Of a DNA stretch of 64,000 bases, positions 1 through 8,507 are shown in pieces. The DNA lies in contig NZ_UWYY01000017.1 in the NCBI RefSeq assembly GCF_900608595.1, positions 117,462 to 181,461 of the forward strand. Direction: 5' to 3'. How positions within the stretch are numbered: position 1 is the first letter of the stretch; the number at the start of each line of letters is the position of its first letter. The notes beneath the pieces were generated by a model. That model did no database searches, had not been told where the DNA came from, and saw nothing but the letters and a program-made list of their open reading frames with translations. The translations under genes were made by a program, and so were the position numbers. The DNA is from Promicromonospora panici. GTDB taxonomy: Bacteria > Actinomycetota > Actinomycetes > Actinomycetales > Cellulomonadaceae.

Positions 1-351
1 CTGGCCCGCCGCGGAGCCTCGTTCATCCTGGCGGCACGCTACATCCCGATCGGCCGCGTGGCCGTCAACATGACGGCGGGCGCCGTCGGCTACCCTCGCC
101 GCCGGTTCATGGTCATCGCGTCCATCGCGGCAGTCATGTGGGCGCTGTACTCCGCCGGGATCGGCCTGGTCGCCGCGCAGTGGCTCGGCCATGAGCCGCT
201 GCTGGCGATCGTGATCGGTGTGGTGCTGGGCGTGGCCATGGGCTTCGTCGTCGACAAGGTGGTCGGCTGGTTCTCGCACCGGCACCTCGAGGACGAGTCC
301 CCGGTCGACGAGTCCGACAAGAAGGTCACCGTCCCTCCGTCGGACGACTGA
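1..351 (+). CDS. DedA/SNARE-associated family membrane protein, C-terminal part
   Basis: The reading frame is open from the first base, so the true start lies upstream of the window. The visible 116 residues begin inside the conserved DedA segment (ARYIPIGRVAVNMTAG, then YPRRRF), which in this family holds a membrane-embedded arginine and a G-rich turn. Two hydrophobic segments follow, then an acidic, charged tail (about residues 90-116). DedA proteins are polytopic inner-membrane proteins implicated in lipid carrier or phospholipid flipping and envelope homeostasis. The substrate here cannot be told. The stop lies 37 bases from the convergent coaA stop. Confidence 0.8.
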   Translation: MARRGASFILAARYIPIGRVAVNMTAGAVGYPRRRFMVIASIAAVMWALYSAGIGLVAAQWLGHEPLLAIVIGVVLGVAMGFVVDKVVGWFSHRHLEDESPVDESDKKVTVPPSDD

Positions 352-352
352 G

Positions 353-376
353 CGTCGGAGGACCGAGCGTCCGACG
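353..376. terminator. Inverted repeat between convergent DedA gene and coaA
   Basis: The arms CGTCGGA and TCCGACG are perfectly complementary over 7 bp around a 10-base loop, in the 36-base gap between two convergent stop codons. There is no T-run. It is a plausible bidirectional terminator, inferred from position. Confidence 0.4.
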
Positions 377-387
377 ACCGGGCGGCG

Positions 388-1383
388 TCAGAGCTTGCGG
401 AGGCGCACCCGCTGGACCGCGTGGTCCGAGCCCTTGGTCAGCACCAGCGTCGCCCGGCCTCGCGTGGGCAGGATGTTCCGCTCGAGGTTGGGCGCGTTGA
501 TGGACTCCCAGATCTTGAGGGCCCGCTCGGTGGCCTCCTGGTCGGACAGCGAAGCGAACCGCCGGAAGTAGGAGTCCGGCTTGGTGAACGCGGTGCGGCG
601 CAGCTCCAGGAAGCGGTCCACGTACCACTGCCGGATGTTCCGCGTGCGGGCATCGACGTAGATCGAGAAGTCGAAGAAGTCGCTCACCGCCACCGTGGAC
701 TCGTCGACGGCGGACGGCCGGGCCGGCTGCAGCACGTTCAGGCCCTCGACGATGAGCACGTCGGGCTTGCGGACCACCATCTCCTGATTCGGCACGATGT
801 CGTAGATGACGTGCGAGTACACGGGCGCGCGGACCTCGGCCTGCCCCGCCTTGATGCGGGACAGGAACCGGATCAGGGCGCGCCGGTCGTACGACTCGGG
901 GAAGCCCTTGCGCTCCATCAGGCCCCGCCGTTCCAGCTCGGCGTTGGGGTAGAGGAAGCCGTCGGTGGTGATCAGCTCGACGCGCGGCGTCTCGGGCCAG
1001 CGGGCGAGCATCTCACGCAGGACGCGCGCCGTCGTCGACTTGCCGACGGCCACCGAGCCGGCCACCCCGATGACGTACGGGGTGCGGGGCGGGTCCTCGT
1101 GCAGAAAGGTGGACGTCGCGTCGTGCAGGCCGCCGGTGGCCTGCACGTACAGGTTGAGCAGGCGCGACAGGGGGCGGTAGATCGCATCGACCTCGGCCAG
1201 GTCGATCGGGTCACCGAGTCCGCGCAGGCGCTCGACGTCCTCGTCGGTCAGCGGCAGCGGTGTGGACGCCGACAGGCGGCTCCAGGCCGCGCGGTCGAGA
1301 TCCACATAGGGCGAGGACGGGGCGAGGGCGAGCAGGTGCTCGCCGAGGTCCGTCGTCGGAAACTGTGAAACCACCTGCAGCAT
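388..1383 (-). CDS. coaA: Type I pantothenate kinase
   Basis: It phosphorylates pantothenate with ATP, the first committed step of coenzyme A synthesis in the cytoplasm. The 331-residue product has the family length (about 310-320) with an N-terminal PYVDLDRAAW segment, the P-loop GVAGSVAVGKST near residue 105, and downstream motifs typical of CoaA (TTDGFLYPN, RKGFPESYD, Y-HVIYDIVP, DVLIVEGLNVLQ). I start it at the ATG of MLQVVSQF because an AGGTGGGG Shine-Dalgarno-like stretch precedes it. The frame stays open far upstream, but only as a shadow of glmS. It is divergent from glmS across 123 bases. Confidence 0.95.
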   Translation of the reverse strand: MLQVVSQFPTTDLGEHLLALAPSSPYVDLDRAAWSRLSASTPLPLTDEDVERLRGLGDPIDLAEVDAIYRPLSRLLNLYVQATGGLHDATSTFLHEDPPRTPYVIGVAGSVAVGKSTTARVLREMLARWPETPRVELITTDGFLYPNAELERRGLMERKGFPESYDRRALIRFLSRIKAGQAEVRAPVYSHVIYDIVPNQEMVVRKPDVLIVEGLNVLQPARPSAVDESTVAVSDFFDFSIYVDARTRNIRQWYVDRFLELRRTAFTKPDSYFRRFASLSDQEATERALKIWESINAPNLERNILPTRGRATLVLTKGSDHAVQRVRLRKL

Positions 1384-1493
1384 TGTGCCCCACCTGGCGG
1401 GGTGGATCGCTATCGGCCGTGGGCGGGCCGCCCGTGGCGGGCGGCACAGCGGTCCTGTGAGCCCGGTCATGCGGGGCGCACCCGAACCGTCGT

Positions 1494-1499
1494 TAGACT
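1494..1499 (+). promoter_or_regulatory. glmS -10 element, leaderless arrangement
   Basis: TAGACT ends 7 bases before the glmS ATG, and no Shine-Dalgarno sequence fits between them. Transcription would start at or next to the ATG. There is no clear -35. Confidence 0.5.
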
Positions 1500-1506
1500 C
1501 GCCCGC

Positions 1507-3408
1507 ATGTGTGGGATTGTGGGTTACACGGGAACTGCAGCGACTACGGCGGACGGTGACGCCTCGGGCGCCGCCGCGCCGTCGGGCACGCCCCTCGACG
1601 TCACCATCGAGGGCCTGCGACGGCTGGAGTACCGCGGGTACGACTCGGCCGGGGTCGCGCTCGTCGCGCCAGGGCTGGACGGCGTCGCCTGGGCCAAGAA
1701 GTCGGGCAAGCTCGCCAACCTGATCGAGGCACTGGAGCAGAACCCGCTGCCCGCCGCCACCGCGGCGATCGGCCACACCCGCTGGGCCACGCACGGTGGC
1801 CCCACCGACGCCAACGCCCACCCGCACCTGGCCGACGGCGACCGGCTCGCCGTCATCCACAACGGGATCGTGGAGAACTTCGCGCAGCTCAAGGCCGAGC
1901 TCCTGGCCGACGGCGTGACGTTCCGCTCCGAGACCGACACCGAGGTGGCCGCCCAGCTCGTGGCCAAGGCGTACCGCGAGACGGGGAACCTGACGGAGGC
2001 CATGACGGCCGCCGCCGGCCGTCTGCACGGCACGTTCACGCTGCTCGCCGTGCACGCGGACGCACCGGAGACCGTGGTGGGCGCCCGCCACGACTCCCCG
2101 CTCGTGGTGGGCCTCGGCGAGGGCGAGAACTTCCTCGGCTCCGACGTCGCGGCATTCATCGCACACACCAAGGAGGCGCTCGAGCTGGGCCAGGACCAGG
2201 TGGTGACCATCACGCCGACGTCCGTCACCGTCACGGACTTCGACGGCAAGCCCGCCGAGGCCAAGCGCTACACCGTGGACTGGGACGCGGCCGCCGCCGA
2301 GAAGGGCGGCTTCGCGTCCTTCATGGACAAGGAGATCCACGACCAGCCGCAGGCCGTCGCCGACACGCTGCTCGGTCGCACCGACGCCTCGGGCGCACTG
2401 GTGCTGGACGACCTGCGCATCGACGAGGCGGTGCTGCGCGCCGTGAACAAGATCATCGTCGTCGCCTGCGGCACGGCCGCCTACTCCGGGCACGTGGCCA
2501 AGTACGCGATCGAGCACTGGTGCCGCATCCCCGTCGAGGTCGAGCTGGCGCACGAGTTCCGCTACCGCGACCCGATCGTCGACGAGCGCACCCTGGTCGT
2601 CGCCGTGACGCAGTCCGGCGAGACCATGGACACCCTGATGGCCGTGCGGCACGCGCGTGAGCAGGGCGCCAAGGTGGTCTCCATCGTCAACACCCACGGT
2701 TCGACGATCCCGCGCGAGTCCGACGCCGTTTTGTACACGCACGCCGGCCCCGAGATCGCCGTCGCCTCCACCAAGGCGTTCCTCGCGCAGATCACCGCCG
2801 CGTACGTGCTGGGCCTGTACCTGGCGCAGCTGCGCGGCAACAAGTTCCCCGACGAGATCGCCGTCCTGCTCGACGAGCTGCGTGACATGCCGCGCAAGAT
2901 TCAGACGGTCATCGAGCGCGGCGAGTACGTGCGCGCGACGGCCCGGTCCATGGAGAAGTCCGACAAGGTGCTGTTCCTGGGGCGGCACGTCGGGTTCCCG
3001 GTGGCGCTGGAGGGTGCCCTCAAGCTCAAGGAGCTCGCGTACATCCACGCGGAGGGCTTCGCGGCCGGCGAGCTCAAGCACGGACCGATCGCCCTGATCG
3101 ACGAGGGCCAGCCGGTCTTCGTCGTCGTGCCGTCGCCACGCGGGCGCGACTCCCTCCACTCCAAGGTCGTCTCCAACATCCAGGAGATCCGGGCGCGCGG
3201 CGCGCGCACCCTGGTGATCGCCGAGGACGGCGACGACGCGGTGCGGCCCTACGCCGACGAGATCTTCTGGATCCCGCAGGCACCCACGCTGCTCCAGCCG
3301 CTGCTGGCGGTGGTGCCGCTGCAGATCTTCGCGATGGCGCTCGCGACCGCGAAGGGCCTGGACGTGGACCAGCCGCGCAACCTCGCCAAGTCCGTGACGG
3401 TGGAGTAG
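1507..3408 (+). CDS. glmS: Glutamine--fructose-6-phosphate aminotransferase (isomerizing)
   Basis: It makes glucosamine-6-phosphate from fructose-6-phosphate and glutamine, feeding peptidoglycan. Translation starts exactly at MCGIVGYTG, which leaves Cys2 as the N-terminal nucleophile of the class II glutaminase domain (about residues 1-240). The rest holds two SIS sugar-isomerase domains (VACGTAAYSG, TQSGETMDTL, STKAFLAQ) and ends in the family C-terminus LAKSVTVE. At 633 residues it is slightly longer than the E. coli enzyme because of a roughly 20-residue Ala/Thr/Gly-rich insertion right after residue 8. A -10-like TAGACT sits 7 nt upstream. Confidence 0.97.
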   Translation: MCGIVGYTGTAATTADGDASGAAAPSGTPLDVTIEGLRRLEYRGYDSAGVALVAPGLDGVAWAKKSGKLANLIEALEQNPLPAATAAIGHTRWATHGGPTDANAHPHLADGDRLAVIHNGIVENFAQLKAELLADGVTFRSETDTEVAAQLVAKAYRETGNLTEAMTAAAGRLHGTFTLLAVHADAPETVVGARHDSPLVVGLGEGENFLGSDVAAFIAHTKEALELGQDQVVTITPTSVTVTDFDGKPAEAKRYTVDWDAAAAEKGGFASFMDKEIHDQPQAVADTLLGRTDASGALVLDDLRIDEAVLRAVNKIIVVACGTAAYSGHVAKYAIEHWCRIPVEVELAHEFRYRDPIVDERTLVVAVTQSGETMDTLMAVRHAREQGAKVVSIVNTHGSTIPRESDAVLYTHAGPEIAVASTKAFLAQITAAYVLGLYLAQLRGNKFPDEIAVLLDELRDMPRKIQTVIERGEYVRATARSMEKSDKVLFLGRHVGFPVALEGALKLKELAYIHAEGFAAGELKHGPIALIDEGQPVFVVVPSPRGRDSLHSKVVSNIQEIRARGARTLVIAEDGDDAVRPYADEIFWIPQAPTLLQPLLAVVPLQIFAMALATAKGLDVDQPRNLAKSVTVE

Positions 3409-3482
3409 CCGGGCCAGGTCCCGGCGCCGGGGTCTGCGGCGCTGGGCCCGGTGGGCGCACCCACTGTGGCACGCTCGGCGTC

Positions 3483-3872
3483 GTGGACCTCAACGACCTT
3501 TCCGACCTGTCCGACGAGGTCGAGATCATCAGCCGTGTGTACGCGCGCGTGCACGGCGTCGAGCGGACCGACGACTGGCTCATGCTGAAGCTGCACGAGG
3601 AGATCGGCGAGCTCACCCAGGCGTTCCTGAATCTGTCCGGCCGCTCGCGGGACAGGGGCCTGACCGACGACGAGACGCGCGAGGCGTTCTGCGGCGAGGT
3701 GGCCGACGCCCTGGCGCAGCTGCTGCTGGTCGCCCGGCGGTTCGACGTCGACCTGCCGGGGGAGCTGGAGCGCAAGTGGTTCCGCTGGCGGCATCTGGTC
3801 CGGCCGGAGGACACCGCGGGCGTCCGGGACGGTGTCCTGGAGGCGGACGGGGATGTCAGTGACCCCGTCTAG
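3483..3872 (+). CDS. MazG-like nucleotide pyrophosphohydrolase family protein
   Basis: A 129-residue protein starting at GTG. The segment LKLHEEIGELTQAF followed by GEVADALAQLLLVARRF matches the EExxE and ExxD metal-binding pattern of the all-alpha MazG/dUTPase superfamily, which hydrolyses NTPs to NMP and pyrophosphate. An acidic tail follows. Single-domain members act as house-cleaning phosphohydrolases, and the substrate here is unknown. The next gene begins 28 nt downstream (or overlaps, if its earliest ATG is used), so they may be co-transcribed. Confidence 0.75.
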   Translation: MDLNDLSDLSDEVEIISRVYARVHGVERTDDWLMLKLHEEIGELTQAFLNLSGRSRDRGLTDDETREAFCGEVADALAQLLLVARRFDVDLPGELERKWFRWRHLVRPEDTAGVRDGVLEADGDVSDPV

Positions 3873-3900
3873 CCTGTGGGCGGACGAGAGGGGGGCGTAC

Positions 3901-4728
3901 GTGGCGTACGTGGAGGTCGACGGTGTTCAGGTGCACTACGTGGAGCACGGGGCGGCCGGGCCCGGGGTGATGACGGCACTGCTGGTGCACGGGTTTCCGG
4001 TGGACCACCGGATCATGGTCGGCGCGTTCGAGCCGGTGTTCGCTGACCGGCCGGACTGGCGTCGCCTCTACGTCGACCTACCGGGCATGGGCCGCACGAC
4101 GGCGCCCGACATCGCGAGCACGGACGACGTCTTCCGGATCCTGCTGGGGACGGTCGAGGCGCTGGTGCCCGAGGGGCCGTACGCCGTCGTCGGGCAGTCG
4201 TACGGCGGGTATCTGGCGCGGGGGCTGGTTGCCGCAGATCCGGAACGGGTGGCGGGGATGGCCGCGGTGGTGACAGTGGTCGAGGCGCGGCACGAGTTGC
4301 GTACGCTCCCGGAACGTCAGGTGCTCGTGCGGGACCCGACGCTCGCCGAGCGGGTCGGGGTCGAGACCCTCGAGGCGGAGGAGATCCTCGTGGTGCAGAC
4401 CGACGAGTCCTGGCGCCGAATGCGCGAGGACGTGGATCCAGGGCTCGCCGCGGCCGATCCGGTCGTGACCGCTCGGATCGAGGCGAGCTACGGGGGAACC
4501 TTCCCGGTCGAGACGGCGTCGTTCGAGAAGCCGGCGCTGATCCTCGTCGGGCGCCAGGACTCGGTGACCGGCTACCGCGACGCGTGGGAGCTGGTCGAGC
4601 AGTACCCGCGCGCGACCTTCGCCGTGCTGGACCGGGCGGGACACGGGCTGGACCTGGAGCAACGAGGTCTGTTCGAGGCTCTGGTGGGCGAGTGGCTGGA
4701 CCGGGTCGAGGAGGCCCGCTCGGCCTGA
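3901..4728 (+). CDS. Alpha/beta-fold hydrolase
   Basis: A cytoplasmic alpha/beta hydrolase with the oxyanion segment LLVHGFPVDHR, the nucleophile elbow GQSYGG, a late acid segment LVGRQDSVTGYRDA and the catalytic-His segment DRAGHGLDLEQ. I chose GTG 3901 (275 residues) because GAGAGGGGGG lies just upstream and the product then opens with the first beta strand (VAYVEVDGVQVHYVEHG). In-frame ATGs at 3832 and 3853 would overlap the upstream gene. The substrate cannot be read from sequence; esterase, epoxide hydrolase and haloperoxidase-like enzymes share these motifs. Confidence 0.85.
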   Translation: MAYVEVDGVQVHYVEHGAAGPGVMTALLVHGFPVDHRIMVGAFEPVFADRPDWRRLYVDLPGMGRTTAPDIASTDDVFRILLGTVEALVPEGPYAVVGQSYGGYLARGLVAADPERVAGMAAVVTVVEARHELRTLPERQVLVRDPTLAERVGVETLEAEEILVVQTDESWRRMREDVDPGLAAADPVVTARIEASYGGTFPVETASFEKPALILVGRQDSVTGYRDAWELVEQYPRATFAVLDRAGHGLDLEQRGLFEALVGEWLDRVEEARSA

Positions 4729-4745
4729 GCCCGACGGCGGAGGGG

Positions 4746-4856
4746 TCAGTTCGACACGGCGACGAACACCAGCAACGTGATGATCGCGGCGATCACGACG
4801 CCGAACACGACGACCATGATCACGGGGAAGGGGAGCTTGTCGTCGTCCTCGGTCAT
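4746..4856 (-). CDS. 36-residue single-pass membrane protein
   Basis: A small ORF starting MTEDDDKLPFPVIMVVVFG and ending VAVSN. Residues 1-8 are acidic and hydrophilic. Residues about 11-33 form one uninterrupted hydrophobic helix. A textbook AGGAGG lies 6 bases before the ATG, the best ribosome-binding site in the neighbourhood, which is the main reason to accept so short a gene. It is convergent with the hydrolase (17 bases between stops) and divergent from acpS. No family is recognised. Such peptides often bind and tune larger membrane complexes, but no partner is evident. Confidence 0.65.
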   Translation of the reverse strand: MTEDDDKLPFPVIMVVVFGVVIAAIITLLVFVAVSN

Positions 4857-5026
4857 GGCGGCCTCCTACACGTGAAAGATGGCGCTCTGCCGGTACGATG
4901 CAGGCGCCACCTTTACCTCTGCATTACTGGATCAGGATGCCGCAAACCGGGCATGATGCGCAAGACTGGAGCGTGCCGGAGGTGTAGGGGATCGGTGGCC
5001 GGCGGCGGCGACCTTAGGCTGGGCGA

Positions 5027-5377
5027 ATGATCATCGGGACGGGCATCGACGTGGTCGACGTGAACCGGTTCATGGAGACGCTCCACCGCACGCCCCGCCT
5101 GCGCGAGAAGCTGTTCACCGAGGCCGAACGTGACCTACCGCCGTCGTCCCTGGCCGCCAGGTTCGCGGCTAAGGAGGCCATCGCCAAGTCGCTCGGCGCC
5201 CCGGGGAACCTCCGCTGGCACGACGTGACAGTGCACCGCACGGTGGGTGGCCCGCCTCGGATCGACGCGAGCGGCACCGTCGCCGCCCGGGCGGCTGAGC
5301 TCGGCGTGCGCACCTGGCACATCACGATCTCGCACGACGCGGGCATCGCGTCGGCCATGGTGATCGCGGAAGGCTGA
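5027..5377 (+). CDS. acpS: Holo-[acyl-carrier-protein] synthase
   Basis: It transfers 4'-phosphopantetheine from CoA to acyl carrier protein. The 116 residues cover the whole AcpS fold: GTGIDVVDVNRF with the metal-binding Asp, FTEAERD, ARFAAKEAIAKSLG with the second metal ligand Glu, and the C-terminal HITISHDAGIASAMVIAE. A TAGGCT -10-like box (5015-5020) sits 6 nt before the ATG and no Shine-Dalgarno is visible, suggesting a leaderless start. It lies in the same window as coaA, so two CoA-linked steps are near each other but not in one operon. Confidence 0.95.
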   Translation: MIIGTGIDVVDVNRFMETLHRTPRLREKLFTEAERDLPPSSLAARFAAKEAIAKSLGAPGNLRWHDVTVHRTVGGPPRIDASGTVAARAAELGVRTWHITISHDAGIASAMVIAEG

Positions 5378-5382
5378 CCCGC

Positions 5383-5500
5383 CGAGGTAGGACTGGGGCG
5401 AGGTAGGAGTGTGGCGAGGTAGGGCCGCAGCGCCGCCAGAGTCCTACCTCGCCACACTCCTACCTCGCCACAGTCCTACCTCGCCCTGGTTCTACCTCGG
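5383..5500. repeat. Long palindrome built from CGAGGTAGGA units
   Basis: The arms at about 5383-5423 and 5443-5483 are complementary over about 41 bp with one mismatch, around a 19-base spacer. Each arm is itself a run of the unit CGAGGTAGGA (or its complement TCCTACCTCG) every 17-19 bases. An extra unit at 5484-5500 makes the right side one copy longer. It fills the gap between convergent acpS and the LLM gene, so as RNA it would form a very strong bidirectional terminator-like hairpin. Confidence 0.85.
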
Positions 5501-5509
5501 CGCAAGGGG

Positions 5510-6559
5510 CTACTGGAGCTCCGGGATGACCTGCTTCTCGAAGAGCTCGAGGCCCGTCTGGTCGTAGGCCGCCTCCTGGAAGTACGTGATCGCGTACTCC
5601 AGGCCGCGGGTGCGCATGTCCTGCAGCCGCTCGACGATCTGCTCGGGGGTGCCGACCAGGAGCCCGGTCCGCCAGGTGTTGATCTCCTGCTCGGCCTTCT
5701 CGGGGGCCCACTTGCGCAGGTGCGCCTCGATCCAGGCCATGCGGTCCGCGACGTCGGCCTCGGTCTCGCCGATCACCACGTTGTAGTCGGCCGAACGGGT
5801 GATCTCACCGAAGTCCCGGCCCACGTCCTTGCAGTGCGCCTCCAGCACACCCGACTTGTGCACGAAGCCCTCGGGCGACCCGTCGAAGTTGGTGTACTGG
5901 GCGTGCTGCGCGGCGATGCGCAGCGTCTTCTTCTCGCCGCCGCCGGCGATCCACAAGGGGATGGACGGCACCTCGGCGCCGCCGTCGCCCACCGGAAGCT
6001 GCTGCAGCGGCTGCGGGTAGCAGAGCGCGCCGTCCACCTGGTACCGCTTGCCCTCGAACGTGCCCGACGACCCGGTGCGCCACATGTTCGCCATGATCTG
6101 CACGCCCTCGTCGAGCGCCCGCAGGCGCTCGCCGGCGGACGGGAAACCGTGGCCGTAGGCGCGCCACTCGTGCTCGTACCAGCCTGCGCCGATGCCCATC
6201 TCGACGCGGCCGCCGGAGACGGTGTCGACGGTCGAGGCGATCTTGGCCAGGTGCGCCGGGTTGCGGTACGCCACGCAGGTGCACATCTGGCCCAGGCGGA
6301 TGCGCTGGGTGGCCGCCGCGAACGCCGCCATCAGGGTCCACGCCTCGTGCGTGGCCTCGGTGGTGACCTGCGGGACGGTGTGGAAATGGTCGTACACCCA
6401 CGCGGAGGTCCAGGCGAACTCCCCACCGGGGACGGCCTCACCTGCCGCCTGGTTCTCTGCGCGGTGCACAAGGGACAGCATGGAAGCCCACTGGTCGGCG
6501 GGCGCGATGTCGACCAGGTCGAGGCGCCAGCCCTGCGGGATGAAGAGTCCGAATCGCAT
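5510..6559 (-). CDS. LLM-class (F420-dependent type) oxidoreductase
   Basis: A 349-residue TIM-barrel luciferase-like protein: MRFGLFIPQGW at the N-terminus, YDHFHTVPQ, the block RIRLGQMCTCVAYRNPAHLAK, MGIGAGWYEHEW, and IPLWIAGGGEKKTLR near the middle. This pattern fits the actinobacterial F420-dependent subgroup better than FMN-dependent bacterial luciferases, though the cofactor is inferred from family. The substrate is unknown. A TAGGGT box (complement of 6566-6571) ends 6 nt before the ATG. It is convergent with acpS across a large palindrome and divergent from the nnr gene. Confidence 0.85.
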   Translation of the reverse strand: MRFGLFIPQGWRLDLVDIAPADQWASMLSLVHRAENQAAGEAVPGGEFAWTSAWVYDHFHTVPQVTTEATHEAWTLMAAFAAATQRIRLGQMCTCVAYRNPAHLAKIASTVDTVSGGRVEMGIGAGWYEHEWRAYGHGFPSAGERLRALDEGVQIMANMWRTGSSGTFEGKRYQVDGALCYPQPLQQLPVGDGGAEVPSIPLWIAGGGEKKTLRIAAQHAQYTNFDGSPEGFVHKSGVLEAHCKDVGRDFGEITRSADYNVVIGETEADVADRMAWIEAHLRKWAPEKAEQEINTWRTGLLVGTPEQIVERLQDMRTRGLEYAITYFQEAAYDQTGLELFEKQVIPELQ

Positions 6560-6657
6560 GGCTCGACCCTATGCCGACAGGGTTCCGGGCGGGAGGGCCG
6601 GTCCAAATCGCCCAGTATTGGTACCTCGGACGGCGGGGGAAGCGGCACTATAGGACA

Positions 6658-8424
6658 GTGAAAGACGCGTGGAGTTCCGACGACGTACGAAAGGCCGAAG
6701 AGCCACTGATCGCAGCCGGTGAGCCGCTCATGGCCAGGGCTGCGTACGCGCTGGCCCAGGCTGTGGTCCGGGACGTCGCGGCCCGCCGTGCCGACGGCGG
6801 CACGGCGCCCGGCCGGGCAGTACGCCCGAGCGGCGTCCGGCTCCGCGGCAGCCTCGGCTCCGACGGGCTCCCCGATACCGCCCGGATCCGGCCGGCGCGC
6901 CGCGCCGGCACAGCGCGCGGTACCGGTGCCCGGGGTGACGTGCGTGGCGCGCGCGCCCTGCTGCTCGTCGGGCCCGGCAACAACGGCGGTGACACCCTGT
7001 TCGCCGGCGCGCACCTCCTGCGGCGCGGCATGACGGTGACCGCCGTCCTCGCGTCCGCGCGTGCGCACGAGGAGGGCCTCGCCACCTTCCGGGCCGCCGG
7101 CGGGCAGGTGGTGACGCTCGCGGAGATCCGGGTGCCGTCCGTGGTGCGGTCCGCCCTCGCCTCCGACGTCGTGCTCGACGGCCTCGTGGGCGTGGGCGCA
7201 CGCGGCGCCCTGCGCCCGCCTGCGGGCGGCCTCGTGCGCACGCTCGCCGAGGCCCGCGAGACCGCCGGGGAGCGGTGGCCGCACACGGTCGCCGTCGACA
7301 TCCCGAGCGGCATCGGCGTGGACGACGGCGCGGCGCCCGGCCCCGTGCTACCCGCGGACCGCACGGTGACCTTCGGCGCGCTCAAGCCGGGCCTGATCCT
7401 GCCGCCGGCGGCGCACCTCGCCGGAGAGGTCGAGCTGATCGACGTCGGCTTCCCTGTCGTCTCGGACGCCGAGCGCTCCGCGGCCGCGCGCCGCGTCGCC
7501 CTGGGCCGGCACGCCATGAGCGGCACGGACACGGCGTCAGGCCGCGTGCTGCGGATGGAGCCCGCCGACGTGGCCGCCCTGTGGCCCACCCCCGGCGCCC
7601 GCGACCACAAGTACACGCGGGGCGTGGTCGGCGTGATCGCGGGGACGGGCACCTACCCGGGCGCCGCGGTCCTCGCGACGTCGGGCGCCGTGCTGGCCGG
7701 CTCGGGCATGGTGCGCTACCTGGGGCCCGAGGCGGTCGGCACGCGCGTGCTCCTCGCCCGGCCCGAGGTGGTCGTGGCGGGCGGACGGGTGCAGTCCTGG
7801 GTGCTGGGACCCGGCGTCCCCCCGCTGGACCCCGAGCGCGAGCCGGACGGCGACGGCCAGGCCCGCCGGATCTTCGGGGCGCTCGCGGCGGTGACCGGGG
7901 TGTTGTCCGAGGACGTGACGGGCGGCAAGATGCCCGCCGTCATCGACGCGGGCGCGCTCACGATGCTGGAGCACCGGCTCCCGGCCTGGGCGGTACTGAC
8001 CCCGCACGCCGGTGAGCTGGCCGAGCTGCTGCAGGGACTCGGGCACGACGTCGACCGATCGGCGGTCGAAGCACGGCCGCTGCACTGGGTGCGGACGGCG
8101 CACCAGGCGACCGGTGCCACGGTGCTGCTCAAGGGCGCGATCACCGTGGTGGCGGGCCCGGGCGACACCTACGCGCAGGCGGACGCTCCGGCCTGGACCG
8201 CCACCGCCGGCTCGGGCGATGTGCTCGCGGGCATCCTGGGGACGCTGCTCGCCGGCCGCTCCGCCGACGTCGTCGAGGACGAGACGCTCGCGGCCCGGCT
8301 CGCGGCGGCCGCAGTGCTGGTGCACGGCCGCGCCGCGGCTCGGGCGTCGGCGGGCGGTCCGGTCGCCGCGCTCGAGATCGCGCAGGCGGTGCCCGCAGTG
8401 GTCGCCGAGCTCCTGCGCGCCTGA
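6658..8424 (+). CDS. nnr: Bifunctional NAD(P)H-hydrate epimerase / ADP-dependent dehydratase
   Basis: It repairs hydrated, damaged NADH and NADPH. The N-terminal YjeF epimerase half (to about residue 275) has GPGNNGGDTLFAGAHLL and VDIPSGIGVDDG. The C-terminal ribokinase-like half has GTYPGAAVLATSGAVLAGSG, TPHAGELAELL, KGAITVVAGPGD and the nucleotide loop TATAGSGDVLAGILG. The length, 588 residues with this start, is above the usual 500-530 because of a roughly 40-residue Arg/Gly/Pro-rich insertion after residue 45. I begin at GTG 6658 (VKDAWSSDDVRKAEEPL). An upstream in-frame ATG at 6571 is less likely. Confidence 0.92.
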   Translation: MKDAWSSDDVRKAEEPLIAAGEPLMARAAYALAQAVVRDVAARRADGGTAPGRAVRPSGVRLRGSLGSDGLPDTARIRPARRAGTARGTGARGDVRGARALLLVGPGNNGGDTLFAGAHLLRRGMTVTAVLASARAHEEGLATFRAAGGQVVTLAEIRVPSVVRSALASDVVLDGLVGVGARGALRPPAGGLVRTLAEARETAGERWPHTVAVDIPSGIGVDDGAAPGPVLPADRTVTFGALKPGLILPPAAHLAGEVELIDVGFPVVSDAERSAAARRVALGRHAMSGTDTASGRVLRMEPADVAALWPTPGARDHKYTRGVVGVIAGTGTYPGAAVLATSGAVLAGSGMVRYLGPEAVGTRVLLARPEVVVAGGRVQSWVLGPGVPPLDPEREPDGDGQARRIFGALAAVTGVLSEDVTGGKMPAVIDAGALTMLEHRLPAWAVLTPHAGELAELLQGLGHDVDRSAVEARPLHWVRTAHQATGATVLLKGAITVVAGPGDTYAQADAPAWTATAGSGDVLAGILGTLLAGRSADVVEDETLAARLAAAAVLVHGRAAARASAGGPVAALEIAQAVPAVVAELLRA

Positions 8425-8507
8425 CGCCGTCGGCCCCGCGGCCGGCTCGGACGCGTCCGACGGCGTCCCCGACGCGGGCCGGGCCGGCGCACACTAGGGT
8501 GATCACG

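Noticed and set aside
1384..3159. Very long antisense frame over glmS joined to coaA (923 codons)
   Set aside because: Third-position GC makes the complement open. The glmS strand shows all family motifs, and coaA has its own ribosome-binding site at 1383.
5383..5500. CRISPR-like array
   Set aside because: The units are short (10 bases), in both orientations, with spacers of only 7-9 similar bases and no cas genes nearby. It is a palindrome, not an array.
6571..6657. Longer N-terminus for the NAD(P)HX repair enzyme (ATG 6571)
   Set aside because: It would overlap the promoter region of the divergent LLM gene, and the extra 29 residues do not match the family. GTG 6658 gives the usual opening.
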